NCBI RefSeq assembly: GCF_004345855.1
Contig: NZ_SLXN01000007.1
Span: 205,998-269,997 of the forward strand
DNA: 64,000 bases
From: Sphingomonas sp. BK235
GTDB taxonomy: Bacteria; Pseudomonadota; Alphaproteobacteria; Sphingomonadales; Sphingomonadaceae
Direction: 5' to 3'
Made by a program: the position numbers and the translations under genes. Under the pieces are notes generated by a model. That model had not been told where the DNA came from, did not search any database, and saw only the letters and a list, made by a program, of their open reading frames with translations. Positions 1 to 9,142 of the stretch are shown in pieces (the stretch's first letter is position 1; the number at the start of each line of letters is the position of its first letter).

Positions 1-122
1 TTCTTGCGGCCGCGCGCGCGACGCGCCCGGATCACCGACCGGCCGCCGACCGTGGCCATCCGCGCGCGGAAGCCGTGACGGCGGGCGCGCACCAGATTGC
101 TCGGCTGAAAGGTCCGCTTCAT
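1..122 (-). CDS. rpmH: 50S ribosomal protein L34, 3' end cut by window edge
   Basis: Read on the minus strand from an ATG at 122, the frame starts MKRTFQPSNLVRARRHGF and continues through RMATVGGRSVIRARRARGRK. This is the nearly invariant sequence of bacterial L34, a tiny basic protein of the large ribosomal subunit. Forty codons are present; the family is about 44 residues, so only the last few codons and the stop lie beyond the left edge. The gene is too short for usual ORF cut-offs. Its presence shows that the open frame running rightwards over this stretch is not the start of the next gene. Identification is firm. Confidence 0.95.
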   Translation of the reverse strand, partial: MKRTFQPSNLVRARRHGFRARMATVGGRSVIRARRARGRK

Positions 123-311
123 GAGTCATTTCCCGAATTCGAATGGCAAAGGGCCGCCACGCGGACGGCCCGAACGATCCGGGCCGCTAAGCGAACGATG
201 CGCGAAAGTCAACGCGGGTGCGGCGAAGCGGCGGGATCGGCCATGGCGGGTCAGGTGGGGCGGGGCACCTGCGTTGACAAGCCGGGGGTACCGGCTGTCT
301 CGCTGGCGGCC

Positions 312-1820
312 ATGGTCGCGATCGTCTCCACCCTGGCCTATCTCGGGCTGGAGGCGCGCGCGGTCGAGGTGCAGGTACAGCTCATCCCGGGGCTGCCCGC
401 GTTCAATCTCGTCGGGCTCGCCGACAAAGCGGTGGGCGAGAGCCGCGAGCGCGTCCGCGGCGCCGTGGCGGCGATGGGGCTGTCGCTGCCGCCCAAGCGG
501 ATCGCGGTGAACCTCTCGCCCGCCGATCTGCCCAAGGAAGGATCGCATTTCGACCTGCCGATCGCGCTGGCGCTGCTCGCCGCGATGGGGGTGGTCGATG
601 CCGAGGCGCTGGCGGGTTATGTCGTGGTGGGCGAGCTCGGGCTCGATGGCCGGCTCGCGCCCTCGCCCGGGGTGCTGCTCGCCGCGCTCCACGCCGGCGC
701 GGCCGGCAAAGGATTGATCTGCCCCGCTGCGCAGGGAAGCGAGGCGGCCTGGGCTGGGCAGATCGAGGTGGTGGCCGCGCCCGACCTCGTCGCCTTGCTC
801 AACCATCTCAAGGGCCGCCAGCTGCTCGCCATGCCGCGGCCCGGCGCGGTGATCGAGCGTCGCGACGGCCCCGACCTGCGCCAGGTGCGCGGGCAGGAGA
901 CCGCCAAGCGCGCGCTCGAGATCGCGGCGGCGGGCGCGCACAACCTGCTCTTCGTCGGTCCGCCGGGCGCGGGCAAGTCACTGATGGCGGCGTGCTTGCC
1001 GGGCATCCTGCCGCCGCTCGATTCGGCCGAGGCGCTGGAAGTGTCGATGGTCCAGTCGGTCGCGGGGACGCTGGCGGGGGGTGCGCTGACGCGGGTGCGC
1101 CCGTTCCGCGCGCCGCATCATTCCGCCAGCATCGCCGCGCTGACCGGGGGCGGGCAGCGCGTCCGCCCCGGCGAGGTGAGTCTCGCGCACAATGGCGTGC
1201 TGTTCCTCGACGAGCTGCCCGAGTTCCAGCGCGCGGTGCTCGACTCGCTGCGCCAGCCGCTGGAGAGCGGCACCGTCAGCATCGCGCGTGCCAGCGCGCA
1301 CGTGACCTATCCCGCGCGCGTTCAGCTGGTGGCCGCGATGAACCCGTGCCGCTGCGGCCACCTCGGCGACCCGACGCAGTCGTGCTCGCGCGCGCCGCGC
1401 TGTGCCGCCGATTATCAGGCGCGCGTGTCGGGGCCGCTGCTCGACCGGATCGACCTGCACGTCGAGGTCGGCGCGGTGACCGCGGCCGAGCTGGCGATGC
1501 CCCCCGCGGGCGAGGGTTCGGCCGAGGTGGCGGCGCGCGTCGCGGCGGCGCGCGACGTGCAACGCGCCCGCTACGCGGGGGCGGGGCTGCGCACCAACGC
1601 CGAGCTCGACGGCGACCTGCTCGACCGGTTCGCGACGCCGGACGAGGCCGGGCGCGGGCTGCTGGCCGAGGCGGCGGCGACGCTGCGCCTCTCCGCGCGC
1701 GGCTATACCCGCGTGCTGCGGACCAGCCGGACGATCGCGGATCTCGCGGGCGCCGGTCAGGTCGGCCGCGCGCATGTCGCCGAGGCGCTGAGCTATCGGC
1801 GCCGGGCGCCCTCCCGCTAG
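312..1820 (+). CDS. comM: YifB/ComM family Mg chelatase-like AAA+ ATPase
   Basis: Protein of about 502 residues. An N-terminal ribosomal-S5-like/Lon-protease-like domain (residues about 1-165, starting MVAIVSTLAYLGLEA) is followed by a Mg-chelatase-type AAA+ core with Walker A GPPGAGKS (about 216-223), Walker B LFLDELPEF, a cysteine cluster CRCGHLGDP and a C-terminal helical domain. ComM is a hexameric helicase that promotes branch migration during natural transformation in gamma-proteobacteria; its role here is inferred. I chose the ATG at 312 because family members begin at this point and the longer frame would run antisense through rpmH. No clear Shine-Dalgarno precedes it. Confidence 0.9.
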   Translation: MVAIVSTLAYLGLEARAVEVQVQLIPGLPAFNLVGLADKAVGESRERVRGAVAAMGLSLPPKRIAVNLSPADLPKEGSHFDLPIALALLAAMGVVDAEALAGYVVVGELGLDGRLAPSPGVLLAALHAGAAGKGLICPAAQGSEAAWAGQIEVVAAPDLVALLNHLKGRQLLAMPRPGAVIERRDGPDLRQVRGQETAKRALEIAAAGAHNLLFVGPPGAGKSLMAACLPGILPPLDSAEALEVSMVQSVAGTLAGGALTRVRPFRAPHHSASIAALTGGGQRVRPGEVSLAHNGVLFLDELPEFQRAVLDSLRQPLESGTVSIARASAHVTYPARVQLVAAMNPCRCGHLGDPTQSCSRAPRCAADYQARVSGPLLDRIDLHVEVGAVTAAELAMPPAGEGSAEVAARVAAARDVQRARYAGAGLRTNAELDGDLLDRFATPDEAGRGLLAEAAATLRLSARGYTRVLRTSRTIADLAGAGQVGRAHVAEALSYRRRAPSR

Positions 1821-1836
1821 CGCCGCGCGCGCCGGC

Positions 1837-2328
1837 TCAGCGCACGCTGGGAAGCCCGGGGGCGTTCCAGCCGAACAGCACCAGATGCCAGAGCCCGGGC
1901 ATCCGCCGTGACGGGTCGATCAGCCCCAGCGCGCCGCCGCGCTCGATCAGGTCGCGCACCAGCCAGGACGGCGCTGGCTCGCCGCGCGCCACGAACGGCT
2001 GCCACGGCGCGAAGGGATCGCCCGCGCCGCGCCGGACCTCGGCGAGCAAGAGCGGGTCGCGCAAGTCGACGATCGCGTCCGCCGCGACGTCGAAGGCGAG
2101 CACGACACGCTCGTTGCCGGGGAAGGGGTGCGCCGCGACCGCCGCCGTGGCGCCCGCACGCGACGCGCTCAGATACAGGGTCGGCTGGTTCCCGCGCGAG
2201 TAGCGGCCTGGACGAACCGAGCCGGCGAGCGCCGCGTCGCGATGCTCGGCCGCGACCGCGCGGTACAGCGTGCCGCGCACCGCGACGCGGCCCCCGGCTG
2301 AGATGATCTGGGGATCGGACGACGCCAT
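1837..2328 (-). CDS. RES-domain protein (possible NAD+ phosphorylase-type toxin)
   Basis: A 163-residue protein with the RES-domain layout: an early Arg in GTLYRAV, a GRYSRGN loop followed by the LYLSAS strand, and a late Ser in IDPSRR followed by the WHLVLFGWN strand. RES proteins such as MbcT and Xre-RES toxins degrade NAD+. The glutamate normally found shortly after the strand containing LYLS is not evident (AGATAAVAAH lies there), so activity is doubtful. No Xre/DUF2384 antitoxin gene is adjacent; the upstream neighbour is a transporter gene 70 bp away. It may be a solitary or degenerate toxin, or a RES protein with another function. Confidence 0.6.
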   Translation of the reverse strand: MASSDPQIISAGGRVAVRGTLYRAVAAEHRDAALAGSVRPGRYSRGNQPTLYLSASRAGATAAVAAHPFPGNERVVLAFDVAADAIVDLRDPLLLAEVRRGAGDPFAPWQPFVARGEPAPSWLVRDLIERGGALGLIDPSRRMPGLWHLVLFGWNAPGLPSVR

Positions 2329-2398
2329 GACCGATCATAGCGCGCCGCGGCCTCGTACCGGCGCGCGAGGCTGACCCGGATCGCGCGCTCGCGCCGGC

Positions 2399-3721
2399 TC
2401 ACACGTCGCGGAAACGGTCCACCGGGCGCGCCGGTCCGTCGCCCGAGGGCGCGCGCGGCGGCTCGATCGCGACCGGCTCGGGCGGGTCGAAGCCGCCTTC
2501 CCATTTGGCGATCACCGCGCTCGCCACCGCGTTGCCGATCACGTTGGTCGCGGTGCGCCCCATGTCGAGGAAATGGTCGATGGCGAGGATCAGCAGCAGC
2601 CCCGCCTCGGGCAGGTTGAACATCGGCAGCGTCGCCGCGATCACCACCAGGCTCGCGCGCGGCACGCCTGCGATCCCCTTGCTGGTCACCATCAGCACCA
2701 GCAGCATCGTCACCATCTGCCCCAGCGACATGTCGATGCCGTACGCCTGGGCGATGAACAGCGACGCGAAGGTCATGTAGATCATCGAGCCGTCGAGGTT
2801 GAACGAATAGCCCAGCGGCAGCACGAAGCTGGCGATCCGCGGCGGCACGCCGAAGCGGTCGAGCGCCTCGAGCATCCGCGGATAGGCCGCCTCCGACGAG
2901 GCGGTGGAGAAGGCCACCAGCAGCGGCTCGCGCACGTGGCGGATCAGCGCGCCGACCCGCGCGCCCAGGAACAGGAAGCCGACACCGAGCAACGCCGCCC
3001 ACAGCGTCAGCAGCGTGAGATAGAAGCTGCCCATGAAGAAGGCGAGCTGCCCGATCACGTCGGGACCGCGCTCGGTCAGCGTCCCCGCCACTGCGGCGAA
3101 CACCGCCAGCGGCGCGACGCGCATCACATAGTCGGTGACCTGGAGCATCACGTGCACCAGCGCGTCGATCGCGCGCACCAGCGGCGCCGCCTTCTCGCCC
3201 ACCGCGGTGATCGCGACCCCGACGAAGACCGACATCACGACGATCTGCAGGATCTCGTTCTTGGCCATCGCATCGACCATCGAGGACGGCACGATGTGCG
3301 TGAAGAAGTCCTTGAGGTTGAACGCCGCGGTCTCCAGCCCGCTGGTGCCCCCCGCCGCCGGCAGCGCCAGCCCGACGCCGACGCCCGGCTGGAGCAGGTT
3401 GACCATGATCAGCCCGAGCGTGAGCGACAACAGGCTGGCGGACAGGAACCAGGCGAGGCTGCGCGCGCCGATCCGGCCGAGCGCGCGCGTGTCGCCCATC
3501 TGCGCGATGCCCGATACCAGCGTGGCGAACACCAGCGGCGCGATGATCATCTTGATCAGCCGCAGGAAGAGGGTGGTGACGATCGAGAAATAGCCCGCCA
3601 CCTCGGTGGCGCGCGCGGCCCCGGCGGGCGTGCCGTCGTCGAGCCACACGTTGAGCACGAGGCCCAGCACGAGGCCGAGCGCGAGCCCGACGAGGATGTA
3701 GAGGGTCAGCCGCTTGGCCAT
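2399..3721 (-). CDS. Dicarboxylate/amino acid:cation symporter (DAACS family)
   Basis: A 440-residue polytopic inner-membrane protein. The start MAKRLTLYILVGLALGLVLG is a typical first membrane segment, and the C-terminal half carries the family's serine-rich re-entrant loop (STASSEAAYPRMLEAL) and the signature helix LPLGYSFNLDGSMIYMTFA. Members (GltP, GltT, DctA) import glutamate, aspartate or C4-dicarboxylates with H+ or Na+. Which substrate is used cannot be read from the sequence. The gene is divergent from the M24 peptidase gene, with about 75 bp between the starts, so both promoters must lie there. Family assignment is firm. Confidence 0.93.
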   Translation of the reverse strand: MAKRLTLYILVGLALGLVLGLVLNVWLDDGTPAGAARATEVAGYFSIVTTLFLRLIKMIIAPLVFATLVSGIAQMGDTRALGRIGARSLAWFLSASLLSLTLGLIMVNLLQPGVGVGLALPAAGGTSGLETAAFNLKDFFTHIVPSSMVDAMAKNEILQIVVMSVFVGVAITAVGEKAAPLVRAIDALVHVMLQVTDYVMRVAPLAVFAAVAGTLTERGPDVIGQLAFFMGSFYLTLLTLWAALLGVGFLFLGARVGALIRHVREPLLVAFSTASSEAAYPRMLEALDRFGVPPRIASFVLPLGYSFNLDGSMIYMTFASLFIAQAYGIDMSLGQMVTMLLVLMVTSKGIAGVPRASLVVIAATLPMFNLPEAGLLLILAIDHFLDMGRTATNVIGNAVASAVIAKWEGGFDPPEPVAIEPPRAPSGDGPARPVDRFRDV

Positions 3722-3795
3722 TCGTCGCTCCGGTTGATGCGCGCGCGAGGGAAGGGGATTGCGGGCATACGGTCAAGCGCCCTACGTCCCCGGAG

Positions 3796-5079
3796 ATGAC
3801 GACGCGACCCCTCTATCGTCCCGCGCGCCGCGAGCTGCTGGCCGGCGGCGCCGCGCTGCTGGCGCTCGGTGCGGCACGCGGCGACGCCGCCGCGGTGGTG
3901 CGCGCCGCCGCCCCCGACCTCGCCGAGCTGCGCGACCTCACCGCCGCGGCGCGCCCGATCGACGCCGCCGAGCGCGCCGCGCGGCTGGCGCGCGCGCAGG
4001 CGTTGATGCGCGCGAACAACATCGGCGCGGTGCTGATCGAGCCGGGGTCGAGCCTGATCTATTTCACCGGCGTGCGCTGGGGACGCAGCGAGCGGCTCAC
4101 CGCCGCGATCCTCCCGGTCGAGGGCGAACCGTGCGTCGTCACGCCGTTCTTCGAGGAGCCCTCGGTGCGCCAGTCGCTCGCGGTGCCCGCGTCGGTGCGC
4201 GTGTGGCAGGAGGACGAGGATCCGCTCGCCGTGGTCGCCGGCTTCCTGCGCGACCGCGGGCTGGCCACGCGCCCGGTCGGGGTGGAGGAGAGCGTCCGCT
4301 ATTTCGTCCAGGCCGGGCTGGCGCGCGCGCTGCCGGGGGTGCGGCTGGTCGGCGCCGACGCGGTCGTGCGCGGCTGCCGCATGATCAAGACCGCGGCCGA
4401 GATCGCGCTGATGCGCTGCGCCACCGACGTGACGGTGGCGGCCTATCGCTGGACGCACGCGCGCGTCGAGGCGGGGATGACCGGGCAGCAGATCGGCGCG
4501 CTGATGACCGCGGCGACCACGCGGCTGGGCGGCGAATCGGAGTTCGCGATGGCGCTGATCGGTCCCGCCGCCGCGCTGCCGCACGGTACCCGCGCGGTGA
4601 GCCGCGTCGCCGACGGGCAGGTGGTGCTGATGGACTGCGGCTGCACCGTCCAGGGCTATCAGTCGGACGTTTCGCGCACCTGGGTCCATGGCAGCGCCTC
4701 CGCCGAGCAACGCCGCGTGTGGGACCAGGTGAAGGCGGGGCAGGCACTCGCTTTCCGCACCGCGCGCGTCGGCGTCGCGGCGGGCGCGGTCGACGACGCG
4801 GTGCGCGCTTATTACGAGCGGCTCGGCTATGGTCCGGGCTATCGCCTGCCGGGGCTGTCGCATCGCACCGGACACGGCATCGGGATGGACGGGCACGAGC
4901 CGGTCAACCTCGTCCACGGCGAGACGACGCGGCTCGCGCCCGGCATGTGTTTCTCCGACGAGCCGGGCCTGTACCTGCTGGGCAAGTTCGGGGTGCGGCT
5001 GGAGGATTGCTTCCACGTCACCGCGGACGGGCCGCGCTGGTTCAGCGAGCCGCCCGAATCGATCGAGCGGCCCGTCTGA
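3796..5079 (+). CDS. Tat-exported M24 family Xaa-Pro type metallopeptidase
   Basis: A 427-residue protein. The N-terminus has a twin-arginine type signal (ARRELLAGGAALLALGAA), so export to the periplasm in folded form is likely. An N-terminal creatinase-like domain (about 45-190) precedes the pita-bread catalytic domain with all five metal ligands visible: Asp in LMDCG, Asp in YQSDVSRTW, His in RTGHGIGMDGHE, Glu in SDEPGLY and Glu in RLEDCF. Enzymes of this type remove N-terminal residues before proline. It converges on the PEP-CTERM gene with only 4 bp between stops. With the two S9 peptidases in this window it fits a life on peptides. Confidence 0.9.
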   Translation: MTTRPLYRPARRELLAGGAALLALGAARGDAAAVVRAAAPDLAELRDLTAAARPIDAAERAARLARAQALMRANNIGAVLIEPGSSLIYFTGVRWGRSERLTAAILPVEGEPCVVTPFFEEPSVRQSLAVPASVRVWQEDEDPLAVVAGFLRDRGLATRPVGVEESVRYFVQAGLARALPGVRLVGADAVVRGCRMIKTAAEIALMRCATDVTVAAYRWTHARVEAGMTGQQIGALMTAATTRLGGESEFAMALIGPAAALPHGTRAVSRVADGQVVLMDCGCTVQGYQSDVSRTWVHGSASAEQRRVWDQVKAGQALAFRTARVGVAAGAVDDAVRAYYERLGYGPGYRLPGLSHRTGHGIGMDGHEPVNLVHGETTRLAPGMCFSDEPGLYLLGKFGVRLEDCFHVTADGPRWFSEPPESIERPV

Positions 5080-5083
5080 CCGC

Positions 5084-5827
5084 TCAGGCGGTGGCCCGTG
5101 CCACCGCCGCGCCGCGCCGCCGCATCGCCGCGCCCGCGAGCGCGAAGCCCAGCACCATCATCGCCCAGGTGGCGGGCTCGGGCACCGCCGCGCCGACGGG
5201 TGTGTAATCATAGGTCAGCGTGTAATTGACCGCGCCGCAGCTATCGTCGGTCGCGGGAACCGGCGAGCCGCCGATCACCCCGCACGAGCGCGACAGATGG
5301 ATCGCGCTGCCCCCCGCCGGGATCCCCGACAGCGTCGTGTCGCCGGCCGGCGAAGCGAGGAAGCCGCGATCGAAGCCGTTGAAGTAGATGGCGGAGCGAT
5401 CGGTGAAGAAGCTCGGGTCGAGCGTCACCGAGGCGCTGCCGCTGCCCATCACCTCGAAGAAGCCGAAGTCGAAACCGCCGCCGCTCATCAGGTTGACGGG
5501 GCTGGTGCCGGTGCCGGTGAGCGCCACCAGCAGCGGCGCGGACAGGCCGAAGCCGGCCAGCTCCCACGTCCCGTTCACCGCCCAGTCGACGCTGGCGTCG
5601 GTCATCGACGGTGCCGCGCCGCTGGGCAGGCGCAGCTGCCAGGCGCGATATTTGGTGACGTTGACGTCGAGCGTCACCTTGTTGAGCGTGCCGAGCGACG
5701 TGTCGAAGCCGGCGATGCCCTTCATCACCAGCTCATTGTCCGTCGCGACGATCGTCGCCGCCGAGGCGGCGGCCGGCGTCAGCGCAGCACCCGCCGCCGC
5801 GGCGAGAAGCCACTTGCGTACCGTCAT
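5084..5827 (-). CDS. PEPxxWA-CTERM sorting domain protein
   Basis: A 247-residue secreted protein. A Sec signal peptide (MTVRKWLLAAAAGAAL, cleavage near AASA) is followed by a beta-rich, low-charge body with several cysteines, and the C-terminus (about 215-247) is the sorting tail VPEPATWAMMVLGFALAG plus an arginine cluster. This tail marks proteins processed by exosortase-type systems and exported to the cell surface, often together with exopolysaccharide. No exosortase gene is in the window. The body domain is not one I recognise. Two copies of the octamer ATGTAAGG lie just upstream (5859-5879). Confidence 0.88.
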   Translation of the reverse strand: MTVRKWLLAAAAGAALTPAAASAATIVATDNELVMKGIAGFDTSLGTLNKVTLDVNVTKYRAWQLRLPSGAAPSMTDASVDWAVNGTWELAGFGLSAPLLVALTGTGTSPVNLMSGGGFDFGFFEVMGSGSASVTLDPSFFTDRSAIYFNGFDRGFLASPAGDTTLSGIPAGGSAIHLSRSCGVIGGSPVPATDDSCGAVNYTLTYDYTPVGAAVPEPATWAMMVLGFALAGAAMRRRGAAVARATA

Positions 5828-5858
5828 GTCGTGAGAACCCCCTGCTCCTATGCGGCCC

Positions 5859-5879
5859 CCTTACATGTTAACCTTACAT
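5859..5879 (-). promoter_or_regulatory. Direct octamer repeat upstream of the PEP-CTERM gene
   Basis: Read on the minus strand, ATGTAAGG occurs twice with 13 bp between equivalent positions, separated by a short spacer containing GTTAAC. It lies 32-52 bp upstream of the PEP-CTERM start in an AT-rich patch inside GC-rich DNA. This is compatible with a regulator site or part of the promoter. No known regulator is assigned. Confidence 0.35.
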
Positions 5880-5930
5880 TCACCTAGCGCCGTCGCATCG
5901 CTCCCGCGCGATCCTGTCGCGGCGTTGCGC

Positions 5931-5952
5931 GTTTGCAACGCCCCGGGCTAGG
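5931..5952 (+). other. Perfect hairpin in the alaS upstream region
   Basis: GGCGTTGC pairs perfectly with GCAACGCC around the loop GCGTTT, ending 33 bp before the alaS start codon. It could lie in the alaS leader, or act as part of the divergent promoter region with the PEP-CTERM gene. No T tract follows, so it is not a simple terminator. Confidence 0.4.
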
Positions 5953-5985
5953 CAGCGCCGTCATCGGCGATTAAGTCACCCCGCC

Positions 5986-8664
5986 ATGAGCTCGACCAGC
6001 ACCACCTCGACCAACGACCTTCGTCGCTCGTTCCTCGATTATTTCGGCGGCAGCGGGCATCGCATCGTGCCCTCGGCGCCGCTGGTGCCGCAGAACGACC
6101 CGACGTTGATGTTCGTCAACGCGGGCATGGTGCCGTTCAAGAACGTCTTCACCGGGTTGGAAACGCGGCCGTACACTACCGCGACCAGCGCGCAGAAATG
6201 CGTCCGCGCCGGCGGCAAGCACAATGACCTCGACAATGTCGGCTATACCGCGCGCCACCACACCTTCTTCGAGATGCTCGGCAACTTCTCGTTCGGCGAT
6301 TATTTCAAGGAGCAGGCGATCACGCACGCGTGGACGCTGCTGACCAAGGAATGGGGGCTGCCGGCCGACAAGCTGACCGCCACCGTCTTCCACACCGACG
6401 ACCAGGCGTTCGACCTGTGGAAGAAGATCGCCGGCCTGCCCGATCACCGCATCATCCGCATCCCCACCAAGGACAATTTCTGGGCGATGGGATCGGACGG
6501 GCCGTGCGGGCCGTGCTCGGAGATCTTCTATGACCACGGCGAGCATATCCCCGGCGGCCCGCCGGGCTCGCCGGACGAGGACGGCGACCGTTTCGTCGAG
6601 ATCTGGAACCTCGTCTTCATGCAGTTCGTGCAGGAGGCCGACGCGATCGTCGGCGACCTGCCGCGCCCGTCGATCGACACCGGCATGGGGCTGGAGCGCG
6701 TCGCCGCGGTGATGCAGGGCGTCCACGACAATTACGACACGGACACGTTCAAGGCGCTGATCGCCGCCTCGGGCGCGCTGACCCACACCGCCACCACCGG
6801 CGACAATCAGGCGAGCCACCGCGTCATCGCCGATCACCTGCGCTGCTCTGGCTTCCTCGTCGCCGACGGCGTGCTGCCCGCCAATGAGGGGCGCGGCTAT
6901 GTGCTGCGCCGGATCATGCGGCGCGCGATGCGCCACGCGCACCTGCTCGGCGCCAAGGAGCCGCTGATGCACCGGCTGGTGCCCGCGCTCGTCGCCGAGA
7001 TGGGCGCCGCTTACCCCGAGCTGGTGCGCGCGCAGCCGCTGATCGAGGCGACGCTGCAGCAGGAGGAGACGCGCTTCCGCCAGACGCTGGAGAAGGGCCT
7101 GCGCCTGCTCGACGACGCCACCGGCGGGATGAAGCCGGGCGACACGCTGGCGGGCGAGACCGCGTTCAAGCTCTACGACACGTTCGGCTTCCCCTACGAC
7201 CTCACCGAGGACGCGCTGCGCGCGCAGGGCTATCGCGTCGACCGCGCCGGCTTCGACGCGGCGATGGCCGAGCAGAAGCGCGCGGCGCGTGCGGCGTGGA
7301 AGGGGTCGGGCGCCAAGGCCTCGGACGAATTGTGGTTCGACCTCGCCGACCAGTTCGGCGCGACCGAGTTCACCGGCTATGCCAGCGAGAGCGGCGAGGG
7401 CGTCGTGCTCGCGCTGGTGAAGGACGGCGTGCGGGTCGAGCGCGCCGCCGCGGGCGACGCGGTCGACGTGATCGTCAACCAGACGCCCTTCTACGGCGAG
7501 AGCGGCGGACAGGTCGGCGACGCGGGCACGCTCGCCACCGACGCGGGCGCCGCCGCGCGAGTCACCGACACGTCGAAGCAGCTCGGCAAGCTCTGGGTGC
7601 ATCACGCCACGCTCGACGCGGGCGAGTTGGCAGTCGGCGACGCGGTGCGGCTGACGGTCGATCACGCGCGCCGCGGCGCGATCCGCGCCAATCACTCCGC
7701 CACTCACCTGTTGCACGAGGCGCTGCGCCAGCGGCTCGGCACCCATGTGGCGCAAAAGGGCTCGCTGGTCGCGCCCGAGCGGCTGCGCTTCGACGTCTCG
7801 CACCCCAGCGCGATGTCGCCCGCCGAGCTCGCCGAGGCGGAGGCGGCGGTCAACGCGCAGATTCGCGGCAATGGCGCGGTCGAGACGCGGCTGATGACCC
7901 CTGACGACGCGATCGCGATGGGCGCGATGGCGCTGTTCGGCGAGAAATATGGCGACGAGGTCCGCGTCGTGTCGATGGGCCGCGAGGCCGACGGCGCGAC
8001 CTACTCGATCGAGCTGTGCGGCGGCACGCATGTCGGCGCGCTCGGCGACATCGGCCTGTTCAAGATCGTCGGCGAGAGCGCGGTGTCGAGCGGCGTGCGC
8101 CGTGTCGAGGCGCTGACCGGCGAGGCGGCGCGCGCGTATCTGAGCGCGCGCGACGAGACGCTGCGCGCGGTGGCGGCGTCGCTGCGCACCACGCCCGACG
8201 AGGTGCCCGCGCGCGTGACCGCGCTGCTCGACGAGCGGCGCCGGCTCGAGCGCGAGCTGGCCGAGGCGAAGAAGGCGCTGGCGCTCGGCGGCGGTGCCGG
8301 CGGCGCGCCGGCGGGGCCGGAGCAGATCGGCGATGTCGCCTTCGTCGGCCAGGTGCTCGACGGCTTCGACGCCAAGGGGCTGCGCGGCGCGGTCGACGAG
8401 GCCAAGCAGCGCATCGGCTCGGGCGTGGCGGCGGTGATCGCGGTCAACGACGGGCGCGCCTCAATCGCGGTCGGGGTGACCGAGGATCTGGCGGGGCGCT
8501 TCAACGCGGTCGAGCTGCTGCGCCGCGCCGTCGCCGCGCTGGGCGGGCAGGGCGGCGGCGGTCGCCCCGACATGGCGCAGGGCGGCGGACCGGACGGATC
8601 GCAGGCGGCCGAGGCCCTCGCGGCGATCCGCGCGGCGCTGGAAGGGGCGACCGCGGCGGCGTGA
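5986..8664 (+). CDS. alaS: Alanine--tRNA ligase
   Basis: An 892-residue class II aminoacyl-tRNA synthetase, close to the usual 875-890. Order: catalytic domain (start RRSFLDYFGGSGHRIVPS, motif 2 region HHTFFEMLGNFSFGDYF), tRNA-recognition helices, editing domain with the zinc ligands HSATH and the Cys/His of ELCGGTH, then the C-terminal DHHA1/oligomerisation domain. It charges tRNA-Ala in the cytoplasm and edits Ser and Gly mischarging. It appears to be transcribed alone; a hairpin lies just upstream and a repeat-rich spacer downstream. No strong Shine-Dalgarno is visible before the ATG. Confidence 0.98.
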   Translation: MSSTSTTSTNDLRRSFLDYFGGSGHRIVPSAPLVPQNDPTLMFVNAGMVPFKNVFTGLETRPYTTATSAQKCVRAGGKHNDLDNVGYTARHHTFFEMLGNFSFGDYFKEQAITHAWTLLTKEWGLPADKLTATVFHTDDQAFDLWKKIAGLPDHRIIRIPTKDNFWAMGSDGPCGPCSEIFYDHGEHIPGGPPGSPDEDGDRFVEIWNLVFMQFVQEADAIVGDLPRPSIDTGMGLERVAAVMQGVHDNYDTDTFKALIAASGALTHTATTGDNQASHRVIADHLRCSGFLVADGVLPANEGRGYVLRRIMRRAMRHAHLLGAKEPLMHRLVPALVAEMGAAYPELVRAQPLIEATLQQEETRFRQTLEKGLRLLDDATGGMKPGDTLAGETAFKLYDTFGFPYDLTEDALRAQGYRVDRAGFDAAMAEQKRAARAAWKGSGAKASDELWFDLADQFGATEFTGYASESGEGVVLALVKDGVRVERAAAGDAVDVIVNQTPFYGESGGQVGDAGTLATDAGAAARVTDTSKQLGKLWVHHATLDAGELAVGDAVRLTVDHARRGAIRANHSATHLLHEALRQRLGTHVAQKGSLVAPERLRFDVSHPSAMSPAELAEAEAAVNAQIRGNGAVETRLMTPDDAIAMGAMALFGEKYGDEVRVVSMGREADGATYSIELCGGTHVGALGDIGLFKIVGESAVSSGVRRVEALTGEAARAYLSARDETLRAVAASLRTTPDEVPARVTALLDERRRLERELAEAKKALALGGGAGGAPAGPEQIGDVAFVGQVLDGFDAKGLRGAVDEAKQRIGSGVAAVIAVNDGRASIAVGVTEDLAGRFNAVELLRRAVAALGGQGGGGRPDMAQGGGPDGSQAAEALAAIRAALEGATAAA

Positions 8665-8675
8665 CGGGGCGCCGG

Positions 8676-8760
8676 CGTTCCTGCGAACGAAGGAACCCAG
8701 GGTCGCGAGCGTGGCGTTCGCCGCATCCGGGCTCCTGCGTGCGCGGGAGCACGGCGCGCT
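8676..8760. repeat. Intergenic dyad repeat, 'CTCCTGCG' class (degenerate copy)
   Basis: The stretch contains GTTCCTGCGAACGAAGGAAC followed by a CCCAGGGTCGCGAGCG-type segment and ends with a GCTCCTGCGTGCGCGGGAGC dyad. The same pattern, with a perfect palindrome, occurs at 17319-17338, so this is a dispersed intergenic element and not a gene. It occupies the left part of the 478-bp gap between alaS and the S9 peptidase gene. Confidence 0.55.
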
Positions 8761-8894
8761 GATGAGAGGACGTGCTCGTCACCTAGACCGCCACTGCGGC
8801 GGCGGCCGGGGTCCAGTTGGGACGGCCGAAGTGACGACACGCGACGTCACCCACCTGGACACTGGCGAACCCGGGACCTTCGCAAAACCCCCTC

Positions 8895-8988
8895 GTCATC
8901 CCGGACTTGTTCCGGGATCCACCGTGCCGCGAACTCACCACCAGTTGCTCTCGCGGTGGAGTGGATCCCGGAACAAGTCCGGGATGAC
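8895..8988. repeat. Dispersed intergenic dyad repeat (REP-like), copy 1
   Basis: Two perfect 28-nt arms in inverted orientation (8895-8922 and 8961-8988) begin with GTCATCCCGGACTTGTTCC and end with its complement ahead of GATGAC. Each arm also contains a smaller stem CCGGA/TCCGG. The 38-nt centre differs between copies. Related copies lie at 14083, 17191, 20245, 24205, 28762 and 45455, always between genes. The rest of the 8989-9142 gap holds no gene I can support. Confidence 0.85.
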
Positions 8989-9142
8989 GGAAGATAGGGA
9001 AACGCGACGCTCGCAAAGGTCTTGCGCTCGCGGGAGTAGCGGAGACCCGCCGGGGTAGCGGAGCAGCGGAGAGGGCGTCGCCGCCACCGCGCGCCACCGC
9101 GCGGATTGTCTCAGCCGTCACCTTCTGCTGTATCGTGGCGCC

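Noticed and set aside
75..311. Extension of the comM-like gene to an earlier start
   Set aside because: The stretch runs antisense through rpmH and encodes unconserved sequence; the family start is at 312.
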